Shown in pieces: positions 42,579 through 52,040 of a DNA stretch of 64,000 nucleotides. The translations under genes were made by a program, and so were the position numbers. The notes beneath the pieces were generated by a model. It worked only from the letters and a program-made list of their open reading frames with translations. It ran no database searches and had not been told where the DNA came from. The DNA lies in assembly GCF_004216905.1 (NCBI RefSeq), contig NZ_SGXJ01000006.1, forward strand, positions 372,001-436,000, in the 5' to 3' direction. The DNA is from Kribbella sp. VKM Ac-2569 (lineage in GTDB: Bacteria > Actinomycetota > Actinomycetes > Propionibacteriales > Kribbellaceae). Numbering within the stretch: position 1 is the first letter of the stretch; each line of letters starts with the position of its first letter.

Positions 42579-44192
42579 TCAGCTCGCCGGTTGCGGCGCG
42601 TTCTTCAGCCGGTAGACCGTGAAGTTGCCGGAACCTCCGCCGACGTCGTACAGGTGGCCCGCCTCCGGCACGTGACCGTGGAGTGAGGCAGACGCCGCGT
42701 TGTAGCCTCCGCCCTCCGCACCCCACGGACCGACGTAGAGGTAGGTGTGACCGGGCCCGTTCAGGATGTCACCCGGCTTCATGCCACCCGGAGGCTCTCC
42801 GTGCCACCAGTCGTACTTCCCGGAACTCTCCAGGTACGTCTTCTGAACGCCGGTTCCCACATTCGGGTAGTCCTTGTCGGCGCCGCTCATGTGCATCACC
42901 GTCGCGACGAACCGCCCGCAGTCGCTGTACGGATCGAGGCCGCTGGAGCCGTCGTTGAACTTCTCCATCGCATCGACGTACTCCTTCTTCGCGATGCTCG
43001 CGTCGACACCGTCGTGACCGTCCTCGGGCCAGGCCAGGTTCTTCGCGACCTCGGCGATGTTGCCGCTGCCTTCGCCGCATCCGCCGCCGGCGCTCGCGTT
43101 CTGCGCGTTCCCGGCCGGCGCCGAACCCGCGAACTGGTCGAACACGTGCCGCGCGTTCGCCTTGCGATCGGCGTACGTCGGGTGGTTCGGGTCCTCGTGC
43201 CCGCCGAACCGCTCGAACTTGTCGCCGAACTCGTACGCGGCCTGCTCCACCGTTTTCGCCGCCTTGACCGCCGGCCCGGCCTGTCCGTCCAGCCCGCCGC
43301 CGAAGAGCTGCTTCTGCAGATACTCCAGCTGGTAGCCCAAGGAGGCGATCTTCTCGTCGGGGACACCGGCGTCGCGGGACGGGTTGATCATCTTGCCGGC
43401 CGGCGTCCACTGCACGATGCCCCAGCCGAGCGGGGAGTTCACCACTTTGTCCGGCGGGCTGACGACACCCGGATCCGTGTTCTGCAGGCGAGCCGGCTCG
43501 ACGCCGGATTCGGCGATCATGTTTCCGACGATGCCCGCGGCCTGCTCCTTGGAGAAGCCGTTCTGGACGAAGAAGTTGAAGGCCTTCTGCTGGTTGTTGG
43601 CCCCGGAGAGGTTGCCGTCGACGCAACTGCACCCGCTACCGGACTTCGGGTCGAGCTCGAAGATGTTCTCTTCCGGCTTCGGAACGATGGACCACTCGTT
43701 GTTGCTCTCCTGGTCGGCCCACATCTCCCAGTGCAGATGCGCGCCGGTGATTCCGATCGGGGCGCCCTCGGTGTCGCTGCCCTCGCTGCCGGTGCCGGCG
43801 GTGCCGATCTGGTCGCCGCGCTTGACCTCGGCGCCGTTGCTGACGCTGATGGTCTTCATGAACTTGTACCGCGTCTCGACGCTCTCGAGGCGGATCCGGA
43901 CCTCGTTGTCCTTGGCCATGACGACCTTGCCGTCCTGGGACGCGTAGACCTTGGCGTTCTCGTCCACCTTGAAGTCGTAGCCCTGGTGGACGAAGGTCCA
44001 GTCGCCGTCGATCTCGTGCCGGTCGGTCGGCCAGCCCATCAGGGGCTTGTCCTCGGCGTGCTGCGCGCACTGCGCTTCGGCCGAGTCCAACCCGCCGAGC
44101 ACGCCGAGCAGCATCAGCAGGACAATGACCAACGGCAGTATCAGCACCAGCCCAGCGGCGCCGAGGAGCTGAAGCGGACTGATCTTTGGCAC
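42579..44192 (-). CDS. Three-domain cell-wall hydrolase (M23, phage-tail lysozyme, C-terminal Cys/His amidase-like)
   Basis: 537 residues with a membrane anchor at about 8-33. Residues 50-180 are an M23 peptidase domain with H69/D73 (H-Q-G-Y-D) and H152/H154 (H-L-H), all metal ligands present. Residues 198-355 match phage-tail-lysozyme domains, with candidate E228 in I-A-E-S-G. Residues about 375-535 hold D-C-G-R-F-V-A (C425) and G-H-T-Y-L-Y-V (H482), the Cys/His arrangement of NlpC/P60 or CHAP amidases. Such combinations cut both glycan and peptide bonds of peptidoglycan. A membrane-anchored triple enzyme is unusual outside conjugation or phage systems; no such genes are adjacent. It is followed by the PEGA protein. 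Confidence 0.8.
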   Translation of the reverse strand: MPKISPLQLLGAAGLVLILPLVIVLLMLLGVLGGLDSAEAQCAQHAEDKPLMGWPTDRHEIDGDWTFVHQGYDFKVDENAKVYASQDGKVVMAKDNEVRIRLESVETRYKFMKTISVSNGAEVKRGDQIGTAGTGSEGSDTEGAPIGITGAHLHWEMWADQESNNEWSIVPKPEENIFELDPKSGSGCSCVDGNLSGANNQQKAFNFFVQNGFSKEQAAGIVGNMIAESGVEPARLQNTDPGVVSPPDKVVNSPLGWGIVQWTPAGKMINPSRDAGVPDEKIASLGYQLEYLQKQLFGGGLDGQAGPAVKAAKTVEQAAYEFGDKFERFGGHEDPNHPTYADRKANARHVFDQFAGSAPAGNAQNASAGGGCGEGSGNIAEVAKNLAWPEDGHDGVDASIAKKEYVDAMEKFNDGSSGLDPYSDCGRFVATVMHMSGADKDYPNVGTGVQKTYLESSGKYDWWHGEPPGGMKPGDILNGPGHTYLYVGPWGAEGGGYNAASASLHGHVPEAGHLYDVGGGSGNFTVYRLKNAPQPAS

Positions 44193-44292
44193 CCTCTGCT
44201 CCTAGCTCCTCCGTGTGACTCCCCGCGCCGGTCCGCGGGAAGGGGCGGCCACCAGGGAAATGTTGCCCGAAAACCGGGTCATCTGCCGGAAG

Positions 44293-44301
44293 TTATCCAC
44301 A
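44293..44301 (+). promoter_or_regulatory. DnaA-box-like 9-mer upstream of the GntR gene
   Basis: A perfect TTATCCACA, 63 bases before the start at 44364. Confidence 0.35.
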
Positions 44302-44363
44302 GGGCGACCGGCCGGGGCCGGGTCGGGCGCGACAACGGACCGGGTCTGGACGAGAATCACACC

Positions 44364-45032
44364 ATGTATGAACGGCTGCGGGTGGACCGCTCGACCACGG
44401 TGGACCGGGTGGTCGACGCGCTGCGCGCCGCCCTGTTCGCCGGTGATCTGGAGCCGGGTACGCCGCTGCGTGAGCAGCCGCTCGCCGAGGCGCTCGGGGT
44501 CGCCCGGAGCACCATCCGCGAGGCGATGACGATGCTGGTCACCGAGGGCCTCGCGGTCCGCGAGCCGAACAAGGGCGTCAGCGTCGCGATCCTGCACCCC
44601 GACGCGGTGGCCGACATCTGCCGCGCCCGGTTCGTACTCGAATCCGCCGGGATCCGGGCCTGGTACGACGCCGACGAGGCGGCCCGGGAGCGGGTCCGGG
44701 AGGCGATGCGGGTCTTCGCCGCGACCGCCAAGGACGGGGCCGACCCGGAGGCCCTGACCGAGACCCACCTGGCCATCCACCGCAGCCTGGTCGCGCTCAC
44801 CGGCAGTGAGCGGCTGATCGCGACCGCCGACTCGGTCACCGGCGAGGCGCGGCTCGCGCTGGCCCGGGTGGACGCGCTGCGGCAGGACGCGCGCCAGCAG
44901 GTCGCGTCCCACCGCAAACTCGTCCGGTTGCTCGAGCGGGGTGAGCTCGACGAGTGCGTCGAGGAGCTCCGTCGTCATCTCGCCGGCGCCGAGGAGTCGC
45001 TCCTCGAGGCCATCGCGATGCCCCCCGCCTGA
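44364..45032 (+). CDS. GntR family regulator, FadR/FCD subfamily
   Basis: 222 residues from ATG 44364; a much longer reading of this frame runs through the wall hydrolase and is rejected. The winged helix (about residues 10-75) has L-R-E-Q-P-L-A-E-A-L-G-V-A-R-S-T-I-R-E-A-M, and the FCD domain (about 85-215) contains T-H-L-A-I-H-R-S-L and a second His-rich helix. It is divergent from the hydrolase gene and convergent with the saccharide operon at 45049, 16 bases apart. It could control the DDAH gene, whose palindrome suits this family, but this is inference. Confidence 0.85.
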   Translation: MYERLRVDRSTTVDRVVDALRAALFAGDLEPGTPLREQPLAEALGVARSTIREAMTMLVTEGLAVREPNKGVSVAILHPDAVADICRARFVLESAGIRAWYDADEAARERVREAMRVFAATAKDGADPEALTETHLAIHRSLVALTGSERLIATADSVTGEARLALARVDALRQDARQQVASHRKLVRLLERGELDECVEELRRHLAGAEESLLEAIAMPPA

Positions 45033-45048
45033 GCCGTCCCGCGACGTC

Positions 45049-47082
45049 TCAGACCAGTCCGTCCGCCGTCACGTCGTACGTCTTCGAGCCGACCCTGAGG
45101 CCGGTCAGGCGGGCGCCCGGGTCGAGCGCCGCGACCTGTGGGCTCGCGGTCACGGTGCCGTCCAAGGCGACCTCGATGCCGAAGACGCCCTCCAGGACCA
45201 GGCTGACCCAGGCGCCGGACGACGAGCAGGACCAGTCGATCAGGTACGGGAACTGCGGCGGCGACTTCCGCGCACCACCGGCCATCGGCGGCTGCGCCTC
45301 CTCGACGAAGTGCGCCTGACCGCAGGGACCCTGGTTCGCGGACTTGGCCAGACCCGGCAGCCAGTCCAGCAGTACGTCGCCCCGCCCGAGCGCGAACAGT
45401 GCGCGCCCCGCGTCCGCCGGCCACGCCGGGTACGCACCGTTCCACTGGTGGTCCGGCCGGACACTGAACGCAGCGTCGGCGTCGTACGGCGACAGCGCGC
45501 GCATCCACGTGGGTGTCTGCAGCTCCCGCTGGAAGAACGACACCATCTCGGCGCACTGCGACTCGGACAGGTCGTCCGGGATCGTCGTACCGATGATGTT
45601 GAAGTCGTAGCAGTGCCGGACCGGGACGAGTGAGCCGTCCGGCTGCCGCGCGTGCCAGAACCCCTTGCCCTCGACGTACAGCTCGTTGACGTGGCCTGCC
45701 TGCGCAGACGCCTCCTTGCGGAGCAGAGCGGCCCGGTCCGCGTCACCGGAGCGGTCCGCGAGCTCAGCCGCCACCCGCAGGCACCAGACGTTGGCCGCGT
45801 TGAAACTGGCCACCTCGTGCACGTAGCTGCTCACGCACTCCAGCAGGTTGTCGATGCCGCCGTAGTCGGCCAGCGCGTGCTCACCGCGCAATCCGCGCCA
45901 GGCGGTCGCCCAGTCGTGCACATGCTCTCCGACTGGCTTCGGACCAACCTCTGCATCGAGGAATGCCGCGTCCCCGGTGAAGCGCACGTAGTCGCGCACC
46001 AGCCGAGTCATGGCGAAATCGTTCACGGAGTACCAGTAGCCGACCGGTCCGCCGGTCAGCCACTCGGTGCCGAAGTGCTCGTGGATGTCCAGGTCGATCC
46101 AGTGCTCGATGTGCTTCCGCATCGGCTCCGGGTCCAGCAGCGCATGCGTGAGCGAGGACAGGCTGTAGTCCCAGATGAACGTCGTGGTCTGCCAGTACCG
46201 CGGCATCAACGTGTCGTACGTCCGCCCGAGCACACTGGCCGGGTTGTCCCGCCGGAACCAGATGACCCCGAGCACACCCCACCAGTACAGCTTCTGCAAC
46301 GCCTCGTTGGACGTCTCCAGCACCGGCAGCGACCCGCTGAAGCCTTCGCTGGAAGGGTCGAACGCGTCGGCGAGCGCCATGTCCCACACGCCCTCGGCCA
46401 CGGTGATGACCGCAGGTACGTCGGCCACGCACACGTCGAAGTGCTCCGTCGCCTCCTCCAGCGACCCGGCCAGCACATGCACATACCCGAGCTGTGCGCG
46501 CCCGGACGCATCAAGCTCGACGGTGGCCTCCAGCATCGACCGGTCGACCGTCGACGGCACGTCCAACCCCTGCAGGCTGACTGCCGAGCCGGAGGCACCT
46601 GTGCCTACGACACGGCTGTCCACCGCCGACAACGTGTTGGGCTCGGACGGCGGCTCCGGCCGCAGCCAGCCGGCACCTGACCGCGTAGCAGTGCTCTCCA
46701 GCGCAAACCCGAGCCGGACAGACCGGCCTGGTGTCCCCGACACCTCCAGCTGTACGACGACCGCAGGACGACCCGGTGCGCAGGCAGTGGTCGTCCGCAG
46801 CTCCAGCCCGTCGACCGTGGTGGACCGCACGACGCAGTCCGGCCGCCACACCACCTCCACCGTCCCGCCGTACGAGCGCGCCAGACGTCCGTCGACGTAC
46901 AGCTGTCCGGTGATGGTGTCGCCGTGCGAGTACGGCGGGAAGTTGACGCTCCTGATCGCCACGACGTCGTGGTCGACCTGCGCCGTACCCAGGAAGTTCG
47001 TCAGCCCGGGCGGGTTGAACATGTCGTCGTACGTGTGGACAAGAACGTCGCTCGCCAGATCGGCGGAACGCGGAATCGTCAT
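45049..47082 (-). CDS. Cytosolic (alpha/alpha)6-barrel glycoside hydrolase-like protein
   Basis: 677 residues without signal peptide, so intracellular. Residues 1-220 form a beta-rich N-terminal domain, and residues about 225-620 contain aromatic/acidic stretches such as W-D-Y-S-L-S-S-L-T-H-A-L and Y-A-G-like repeats of six-hairpin glycosidases (GH15/GH63/GH65-like superfamily). A Glu/Asp pair for hydrolysis cannot be assigned with certainty. The ATG at 47082 overlaps the stop of the enolase gene (ATGA). As the last gene of the operon it probably cleaves an imported oligosaccharide or sugar-acid glycoside. Confidence 0.75.
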   Translation of the reverse strand: MTIPRSADLASDVLVHTYDDMFNPPGLTNFLGTAQVDHDVVAIRSVNFPPYSHGDTITGQLYVDGRLARSYGGTVEVVWRPDCVVRSTTVDGLELRTTTACAPGRPAVVVQLEVSGTPGRSVRLGFALESTATRSGAGWLRPEPPSEPNTLSAVDSRVVGTGASGSAVSLQGLDVPSTVDRSMLEATVELDASGRAQLGYVHVLAGSLEEATEHFDVCVADVPAVITVAEGVWDMALADAFDPSSEGFSGSLPVLETSNEALQKLYWWGVLGVIWFRRDNPASVLGRTYDTLMPRYWQTTTFIWDYSLSSLTHALLDPEPMRKHIEHWIDLDIHEHFGTEWLTGGPVGYWYSVNDFAMTRLVRDYVRFTGDAAFLDAEVGPKPVGEHVHDWATAWRGLRGEHALADYGGIDNLLECVSSYVHEVASFNAANVWCLRVAAELADRSGDADRAALLRKEASAQAGHVNELYVEGKGFWHARQPDGSLVPVRHCYDFNIIGTTIPDDLSESQCAEMVSFFQRELQTPTWMRALSPYDADAAFSVRPDHQWNGAYPAWPADAGRALFALGRGDVLLDWLPGLAKSANQGPCGQAHFVEEAQPPMAGGARKSPPQFPYLIDWSCSSSGAWVSLVLEGVFGIEVALDGTVTASPQVAALDPGARLTGLRVGSKTYDVTADGLV

Positions 47083-48293
47083 GAGGGGTCGGCCCAATCG
47101 GTGTTCGGGAGCAGGGGGTACCAGTCCGGGCGGGCCGGATCGCGGTCGTAGGGATACGAGCCGAGTTCGCGGAAGAGTTCGGCGTACTCGGCCAGCTTGT
47201 CGCGGTCCAGCTCGACGCCCAGGCCGGGCGCGTCGGGGACCGCGATCGCGCCGTCGGCGTACGGAAGCTTGCCACCGGCAATGATGTCGTCACGCAGGTG
47301 GTGGTAGTGCGCGTCCGCGGCGAACGACAGGTTCGGTACGACGGCGCCGAGGTGCAGCATCGTCGCGAGCTGGATACCGAGCTCGCCGGACGAGTGCACC
47401 GCGACCCCGAGCTGGAACGTCTCGCAGACGCCGGCCGCCTTGATACACGGCCGGATACCGCCCCAGAACGTGGTGTCCAGCAGGATCACGTCGACCGCGG
47501 GGTCGCGGACGTTGGCGGCGAGCTGCTCGAAGTTCACCACGACCGTGTTCGTCGCGAGCGGGATCGGAGTGTTCTCGCGGACCCGGCGCATCCCGTTCAT
47601 GCCCCAGGTCGGGTCCTCGAGGTAGTCGTTGTCGAGGTCCTCGATCCCGCGGGCGAACCGGATCGCCTCCTCGACGCTGAACGCGCCGTTCGGGTCGAAC
47701 CGCACGCGGTGCCCCGGGAACGCCTCGGCCAGCGCGCGGAAGCACTCGCGTTCGTAGTCCGGCGGGAACACGCCGCCCTTCAGCTTGTGCACGCTGAACC
47801 CGTGCTGGTCGACCAGCTCGCGGGCGTGCGCGACCAGCTGTTCCGCCGTACGGATCTCGCCCGTGCCGTCCTCGGCGGGATGCCGGAAGAACAGGTAGCT
47901 CGCGAAGGGCACGTGCGAGCGCACCTTGCCGCCCAGCAGCGCATGCACGGGTACGCCGAGTTCCCGGCCCTGCAGGTCCAGGCAGGCGAACTCGATGGCC
48001 GCCAGCAACTGGGTGCGGTTGTTGTAGAGGCTCGCGGTCGGGTTGGCGAGCATCCAGCGCAGGGCCTCGGTGCGGGCCGGGTCGTGGCCGACCAGGTACT
48101 CCTTCAGCCCCGCGACCGCGGCCTCGGCGCTCTGCCCGCCGCCGCCCATCTCGCCGAGGCCGATCAGCCCGTTGTCGGCCTCGACCTCCACGACAGTCCG
48201 CACGAAACGTCCCCAGTGCGCTCCGTTGCTATGCCGCAGCGGCGCCTCCAGCGGCATCGTCACCGTGGTCGCGCGTACGTCGACGATCTTCAC
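47079..48293 (-). CDS. Enolase superfamily sugar-acid dehydratase, glucarate-dehydratase-like
   Basis: 404 residues from GTG 48293. The K-L-K motif at K170/K172, metal ligands D200, E226 and N249 and the general H300 (H-S-S-G-E-L-G) match the glucarate-dehydratase branch, where Asn replaces the third Asp/Glu ligand. It removes water from an aldonate or aldarate to give a 2-keto-3-deoxy acid (family knowledge). The exact acid cannot be named. It is coupled to the SDR upstream (GTGA) and to the glycosidase downstream (ATGA). Confidence 0.9.
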   Translation of the reverse strand: MKIVDVRATTVTMPLEAPLRHSNGAHWGRFVRTVVEVEADNGLIGLGEMGGGGQSAEAAVAGLKEYLVGHDPARTEALRWMLANPTASLYNNRTQLLAAIEFACLDLQGRELGVPVHALLGGKVRSHVPFASYLFFRHPAEDGTGEIRTAEQLVAHARELVDQHGFSVHKLKGGVFPPDYERECFRALAEAFPGHRVRFDPNGAFSVEEAIRFARGIEDLDNDYLEDPTWGMNGMRRVRENTPIPLATNTVVVNFEQLAANVRDPAVDVILLDTTFWGGIRPCIKAAGVCETFQLGVAVHSSGELGIQLATMLHLGAVVPNLSFAADAHYHHLRDDIIAGGKLPYADGAIAVPDAPGLGVELDRDKLAEYAELFRELGSYPYDRDPARPDWYPLLPNTDWADPS

Positions 48294-49045
48294 TTCGCGT
48301 CCTCCGGGAGTACGACGGCCAGCCCGGCGGTCAACCCGCCGTCGACCTTCACGTCGGCCCCGGTCACGAACGACGCGGCCGGGGAGGACAGGAAGTAGAT
48401 GACCTCGGCAACCTCTCCCGGTGTCGCGACCCGCCCGAGTGGGTGCGAGCGGCCCCATTCGGCGACCACCTCGTCCGTCGTCCGGTCGCCGGCGAACTGC
48501 GCGGCCGACGTACGCAACATGGGCGTGTCCACCGATCCCGGGCAGACCGCGTTCACGCGGATCCCGTCCGGAGCGTGATCCACCGCCATGGCCCGTACGA
48601 GGCTGAGCAATGCGCCCTTGCCCATCGAGTACGCCGCTACGCCCGTCTGCGCCGCATACGCCTGCACGGACGACACCACAACGACGCTCCCGCCCCGCGA
48701 CATCCGAGGGACGAACGCCTGGCACGCAAAGAACACGCCCCCGACATTCACCGCCATCACCTCGTCGTAGACCGAGGACGGCGTGTCGACAACCGTCCCG
48801 TACCGCTGAACTCCCGCGGCACAGACGAGCGCGTCCACCGCGCCGAGCTCGTCAGCAGCCGCCGCGAGAGCCTCGCGATCCGAGACATCCACAACTACGC
48901 CTGTCACCTGATCACCCAGCGCCGACAGCGCTTCCGCGTCCCGGTCCAGGGCAATCACCCGGTCTCCGGCGGCGACGAAGCGTTCGACTGCACCTCGTCC
49001 GATACCGGCGGCACCACCGGTCACGACGACTGTGCGGCTACTCAT
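48290..49045 (-). CDS. Short-chain dehydrogenase/reductase, sugar-oxidising candidate
   Basis: 251 residues from ATG 49045. The nucleotide loop T-G-G-A-A-G-I-G-R-G is at residues 8-17, the N-V-G-G block in the middle, and the catalytic Y-S-M-G-K is preceded by an S-S strand, so the active site is complete. The C-terminal T-G-A-D-V-K-V-D-G-G is typical of sugar or polyol dehydrogenases. In this operon it would oxidise a sugar to a lactone/acid that the enolase-type enzyme then dehydrates. It lies 10 bases after the permease and overlaps the enolase gene. Confidence 0.9.
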   Translation of the reverse strand: MSSRTVVVTGGAAGIGRGAVERFVAAGDRVIALDRDAEALSALGDQVTGVVVDVSDREALAAAADELGAVDALVCAAGVQRYGTVVDTPSSVYDEVMAVNVGGVFFACQAFVPRMSRGGSVVVVSSVQAYAAQTGVAAYSMGKGALLSLVRAMAVDHAPDGIRVNAVCPGSVDTPMLRTSAAQFAGDRTTDEVVAEWGRSHPLGRVATPGEVAEVIYFLSSPAASFVTGADVKVDGGLTAGLAVVLPEDAK

Positions 49046-49055
49046 ATGTGTCCTC

Positions 49056-49865
49056 TCAGAACTGGCCCAGGGCGAGGCCCCGGGAGAAGAAGCGTTGGGC
49101 GGCAAGGAAGAGGATGACCGTGGGCAGCGAGACGAGCAGGCCACCTGCCAGCACGGTCGGGAGCGACGCCCCGCCGTACGTGCTCTGCAGGCCGGTGAGG
49201 GCCGGCATGATCGGGCGGACCGAGTCGGACTGGCTCAGGGTCAGGCCGAGCAGCAGGTCGTTCCAGACGAACGTCGACTGCAGGATGAAGATCGCGGCCA
49301 GCGCCGACCCCGCCATCGGCAGGTAGATGCTGCGGAAGATCCGGAACAACCCGCCGCCGTCGACCACCGCGGCCTCGAACACGCTGCGCGCGATCCCGGT
49401 GAAGAAGTTCCGCATCACGAACGCCGAGAACGGCACGCTGATCGCGGTGTAGACGATGATCATCCCGATCCGGGTGTCGTACAGCCCGGAGTTCGCGTAC
49501 CCGGAGAACAACGGCATCAGGATCATCTGCAGCGGGAAGATCGTCCCGCCGAAGATGAACACGAACCACAGGAAGCCACGCTTCAGCCGCAGTACGACGA
49601 TCGCGTACCCGGCGGCCGAGCCGATCAGCACCGCGACCACCGGCGCGATCACGCTGTACATCGTGGTCGCGACCAACGTGTCTCCGAGCGCTGCCTTGCT
49701 CCACGCGTCGCCGAAGTTCGCGAACAACGAGAACCCGGCCGGCTTCCACACGGTCTTCGCGTCGTACCCGTCGACGGACTTGGACGCGTTCACGACCAGG
49801 AGATAGACCGGCGCGAGCCAGATCAGCCCGAGTACGACGAGGATTGCCGTCTTAACCCTGCTCAC
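49056..49865 (-). CDS. Carbohydrate ABC transporter permease, MalG-like
   Basis: 269 residues, six membrane segments. The EAA loop is present (E-A-A-V-V-D-G-G-G-L-F-R-I-F). It overlaps the upstream MalF-like gene by 14 bases and starts with GTG 49865. It forms the transmembrane channel of the second importer in the window. The ATPase is not encoded here. Confidence 0.92.
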   Translation of the reverse strand: MSRVKTAILVVLGLIWLAPVYLLVVNASKSVDGYDAKTVWKPAGFSLFANFGDAWSKAALGDTLVATTMYSVIAPVVAVLIGSAAGYAIVVLRLKRGFLWFVFIFGGTIFPLQMILMPLFSGYANSGLYDTRIGMIIVYTAISVPFSAFVMRNFFTGIARSVFEAAVVDGGGLFRIFRSIYLPMAGSALAAIFILQSTFVWNDLLLGLTLSQSDSVRPIMPALTGLQSTYGGASLPTVLAGGLLVSLPTVILFLAAQRFFSRGLALGQF

Positions 49866-50739
49866 GGGCGTCCCCCAACTGGTAACGGAGGTAGAGGATC
49901 GAGGCGGCGAAGGTGACCAGGCTCAGGAACAGCGCGATCGCCGCGCCCTGTCCGTAGTCGTTCAGCACGAACGTCTCCTTGTACATGGACAGTGCCAGCG
50001 TCTCGGACGACGTACCCGGGCCGCCTTGCGTCATCACCCACACCACATCGAACGTCTTCAGGCTGCCGACGATCGAGAGCCCGATGACCACCGTGGTGAT
50101 CGGGCGGAGCTGCGGCCAGAGGTGGTGGCGGAACAGGCTGAACCCCTCCGCGCCGTCCAGCCTCGCAGCCTCCAGCGGCTCGGCAGGGATCGACTGCAGG
50201 CCGACCACGAACAGCAGCGCGTTCACGCCCGCCGCCTGCCAGGTGACCGCGACGATCATCATCAGCGTGTTCCCGGGACCTGCCTGCAGCCAGCCGGTGT
50301 GGGCACCCGGGAGCCCGAAGAACCCGAGTGCCTGACCCAGTGCGCCGTCCGGCTGCAGTACGAAGCCCCAGATGACACCAACGGCCACACCGGAGATGGC
50401 GTACGGCAGCAGGAACGGCAGCCGCAGCCACGTGCCCCACTTGTGCCCGTAGGTCAGTACGGCGATCAGTAGGCCGAGCGCCACGGGCAGTGTCACCATG
50501 CCGACCACCCACAGCAGCGTGTTGACCAGTGCCCCGATCAGATCGGGGTCGCTGAACATCGCCTTGTAGTTGGCCAGCCCGGACCACACCGGCGAGGCGA
50601 GTCCGTCGTAGTCGGTAAAGCTGACGTACGTCGTCCACAGGAACGGCAGGTACAGCAGGAGGGCGACGACCGCTACAGCTGGTAGGCCGAACAGGGGCGC
50701 CTTACGCGCCCCCGTCCGGTCAAGGACCTGATTGCTCAC
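49852..50739 (-). CDS. Carbohydrate ABC transporter permease, MalF-like
   Basis: 295 residues with six membrane segments; the EAA loop reads E-A-A-R-L-D-G-A-E-G-F-S-L-F. GTG 50739 overlaps the TGA of the binding-protein gene. The first segment follows a short basic tail. It pairs with the MalG-like subunit; substrate specificity comes from the lipoprotein. Confidence 0.92.
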   Translation of the reverse strand: MSNQVLDRTGARKAPLFGLPAVAVVALLLYLPFLWTTYVSFTDYDGLASPVWSGLANYKAMFSDPDLIGALVNTLLWVVGMVTLPVALGLLIAVLTYGHKWGTWLRLPFLLPYAISGVAVGVIWGFVLQPDGALGQALGFFGLPGAHTGWLQAGPGNTLMMIVAVTWQAAGVNALLFVVGLQSIPAEPLEAARLDGAEGFSLFRHHLWPQLRPITTVVIGLSIVGSLKTFDVVWVMTQGGPGTSSETLALSMYKETFVLNDYGQGAAIALFLSLVTFAASILYLRYQLGDAREQG

Positions 50740-52022
50740 TTCTGCTTGGCCCAGTACGCGTCCGCCTCGGCCTGGATCTTCTGCAGGCCCGGCATCGGGT
50801 CACCCGGCTTGGTCACGAACGCCCCGAACACCTCGAGGGCCTTGTTCGCTACCGGTACTGGCGTCGCCTCGAACCACCGGTTGATCAGCCGGTACCCGTC
50901 ACCGCCGACGTCCTTGTTCAGCTTCGCCAGCCCCGGGTCCTTGACCTCGGCCTTCGGATTGAACGAGAGGTCACCGCGGGAGTTCGCCCACGCGGTCTGC
51001 GCCTGCGGCGTGACCCACCAGTCGGTCCACTTCTTCACCGTCGACGCGTGGTCGCTGCCCGCGGCCGAGCAGACCGGTCCGGTCTCGAAGATCATCGACG
51101 TCTTCGGCAGCTCCGGGTTCACGTTCGGGATCACGAAGAAGTCGTAGTCGGTGCCGGCCTTCATCTTCAGCGTGTTCAGGTTGCCGCTGAACCAGGTGCC
51201 GAAGTTGATCATCGCGACGTCGCCGTTCTTCAGCTGCGCCTGCGGCTCGGTCTTCGCGCCCGGATCGCTGAAGTACCCGGCGTCGATCATCTTCTTCCAC
51301 TCGTTCATCACCTCGACCACGCCCGGGTCGGTGTACTTCGCCTTACCGGTGGCGAGCGCGTCGTACAGGTCCGGGTCCTTACCGGCCAGCAGCGTCTCGA
51401 ACCAGACGAACGAGAACAGGATGTTGGTCTGGTAGAAGGGCTTGACGCCGGCGGCCTTGACCTTGTCCGCCACCTGGGTCAGCTCGGCCCAGGTCTTCGG
51501 GGTCTGCGTGACACCGGCCTTCTTGAAGACGGCCTTGTTGTAGTACATCACCCAGTAGCCGGCGTTCAGCGGGACGCAGTACTGCTTGTCGCCGTACGTG
51601 AAGTATTGCTTGAGCTGCTCGGGGATGTTGCCATCAGCAACTGCCTTGGTCCACTGGTCGGTGGTCTCGGCAACGAGCTTCTGGTCCACCAGGTCCTGAA
51701 GTTCCTTGCCGGTGTGCCACGTGAACAGGTCGGCCTTCTCCTTGGTCCGGAACGAGGACCGGATGAACGCGGTGTACGTGTTCGAGTCGGAGTACCCGAC
51801 CGGCTCCATGCCGACGCCGACGTCCTTCTTGCTGGCCGCGCCGACCTGGGTGAACGCGTCCTTCCAGCCGCCCTTGTCGTTGTAGAACTTCAGCGAGTCG
51901 ACCGGCTTGTCCTCACCCTTGGCCGGGCCTGCCGTGCCGCCACCGCCTCCACAGGCGGAGAGTGCGAGCGCGCCGGCGATCACCAGGGCAGCCAGCGCCT
52001 TGCGGTTGGTGTTGCGTTGCAT
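50736..52022 (-). CDS. Extracellular solute-binding lipoprotein, sugar ABC importer
   Basis: 428 residues. Signal with N-R-K-A-L-A, a hydrophobic core and the lipobox L-S-A-C with Cys24, followed by Gly-rich linker. The body has the family-1 sugar-binding pattern with many Trp/Tyr (Y-W-V-M-Y-Y, F-V-W-F-E). ATG 52022, 18 bases after the GntR stop. It differs strongly from the binding protein at 1565, so the two importers take different substrates. Confidence 0.92.
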   Translation of the reverse strand: MQRNTNRKALAALVIAGALALSACGGGGGTAGPAKGEDKPVDSLKFYNDKGGWKDAFTQVGAASKKDVGVGMEPVGYSDSNTYTAFIRSSFRTKEKADLFTWHTGKELQDLVDQKLVAETTDQWTKAVADGNIPEQLKQYFTYGDKQYCVPLNAGYWVMYYNKAVFKKAGVTQTPKTWAELTQVADKVKAAGVKPFYQTNILFSFVWFETLLAGKDPDLYDALATGKAKYTDPGVVEVMNEWKKMIDAGYFSDPGAKTEPQAQLKNGDVAMINFGTWFSGNLNTLKMKAGTDYDFFVIPNVNPELPKTSMIFETGPVCSAAGSDHASTVKKWTDWWVTPQAQTAWANSRGDLSFNPKAEVKDPGLAKLNKDVGGDGYRLINRWFEATPVPVANKALEVFGAFVTKPGDPMPGLQKIQAEADAYWAKQK

Positions 52023-52040
52023 GTGATGCGTCCTTCCAGC

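Noticed and set aside
42747..44363. Long plus-strand open frame leading into the GntR gene
   Set aside because: It is antisense to the wall-hydrolase gene, whose domains are clear; only the part from 44364 matches a family.
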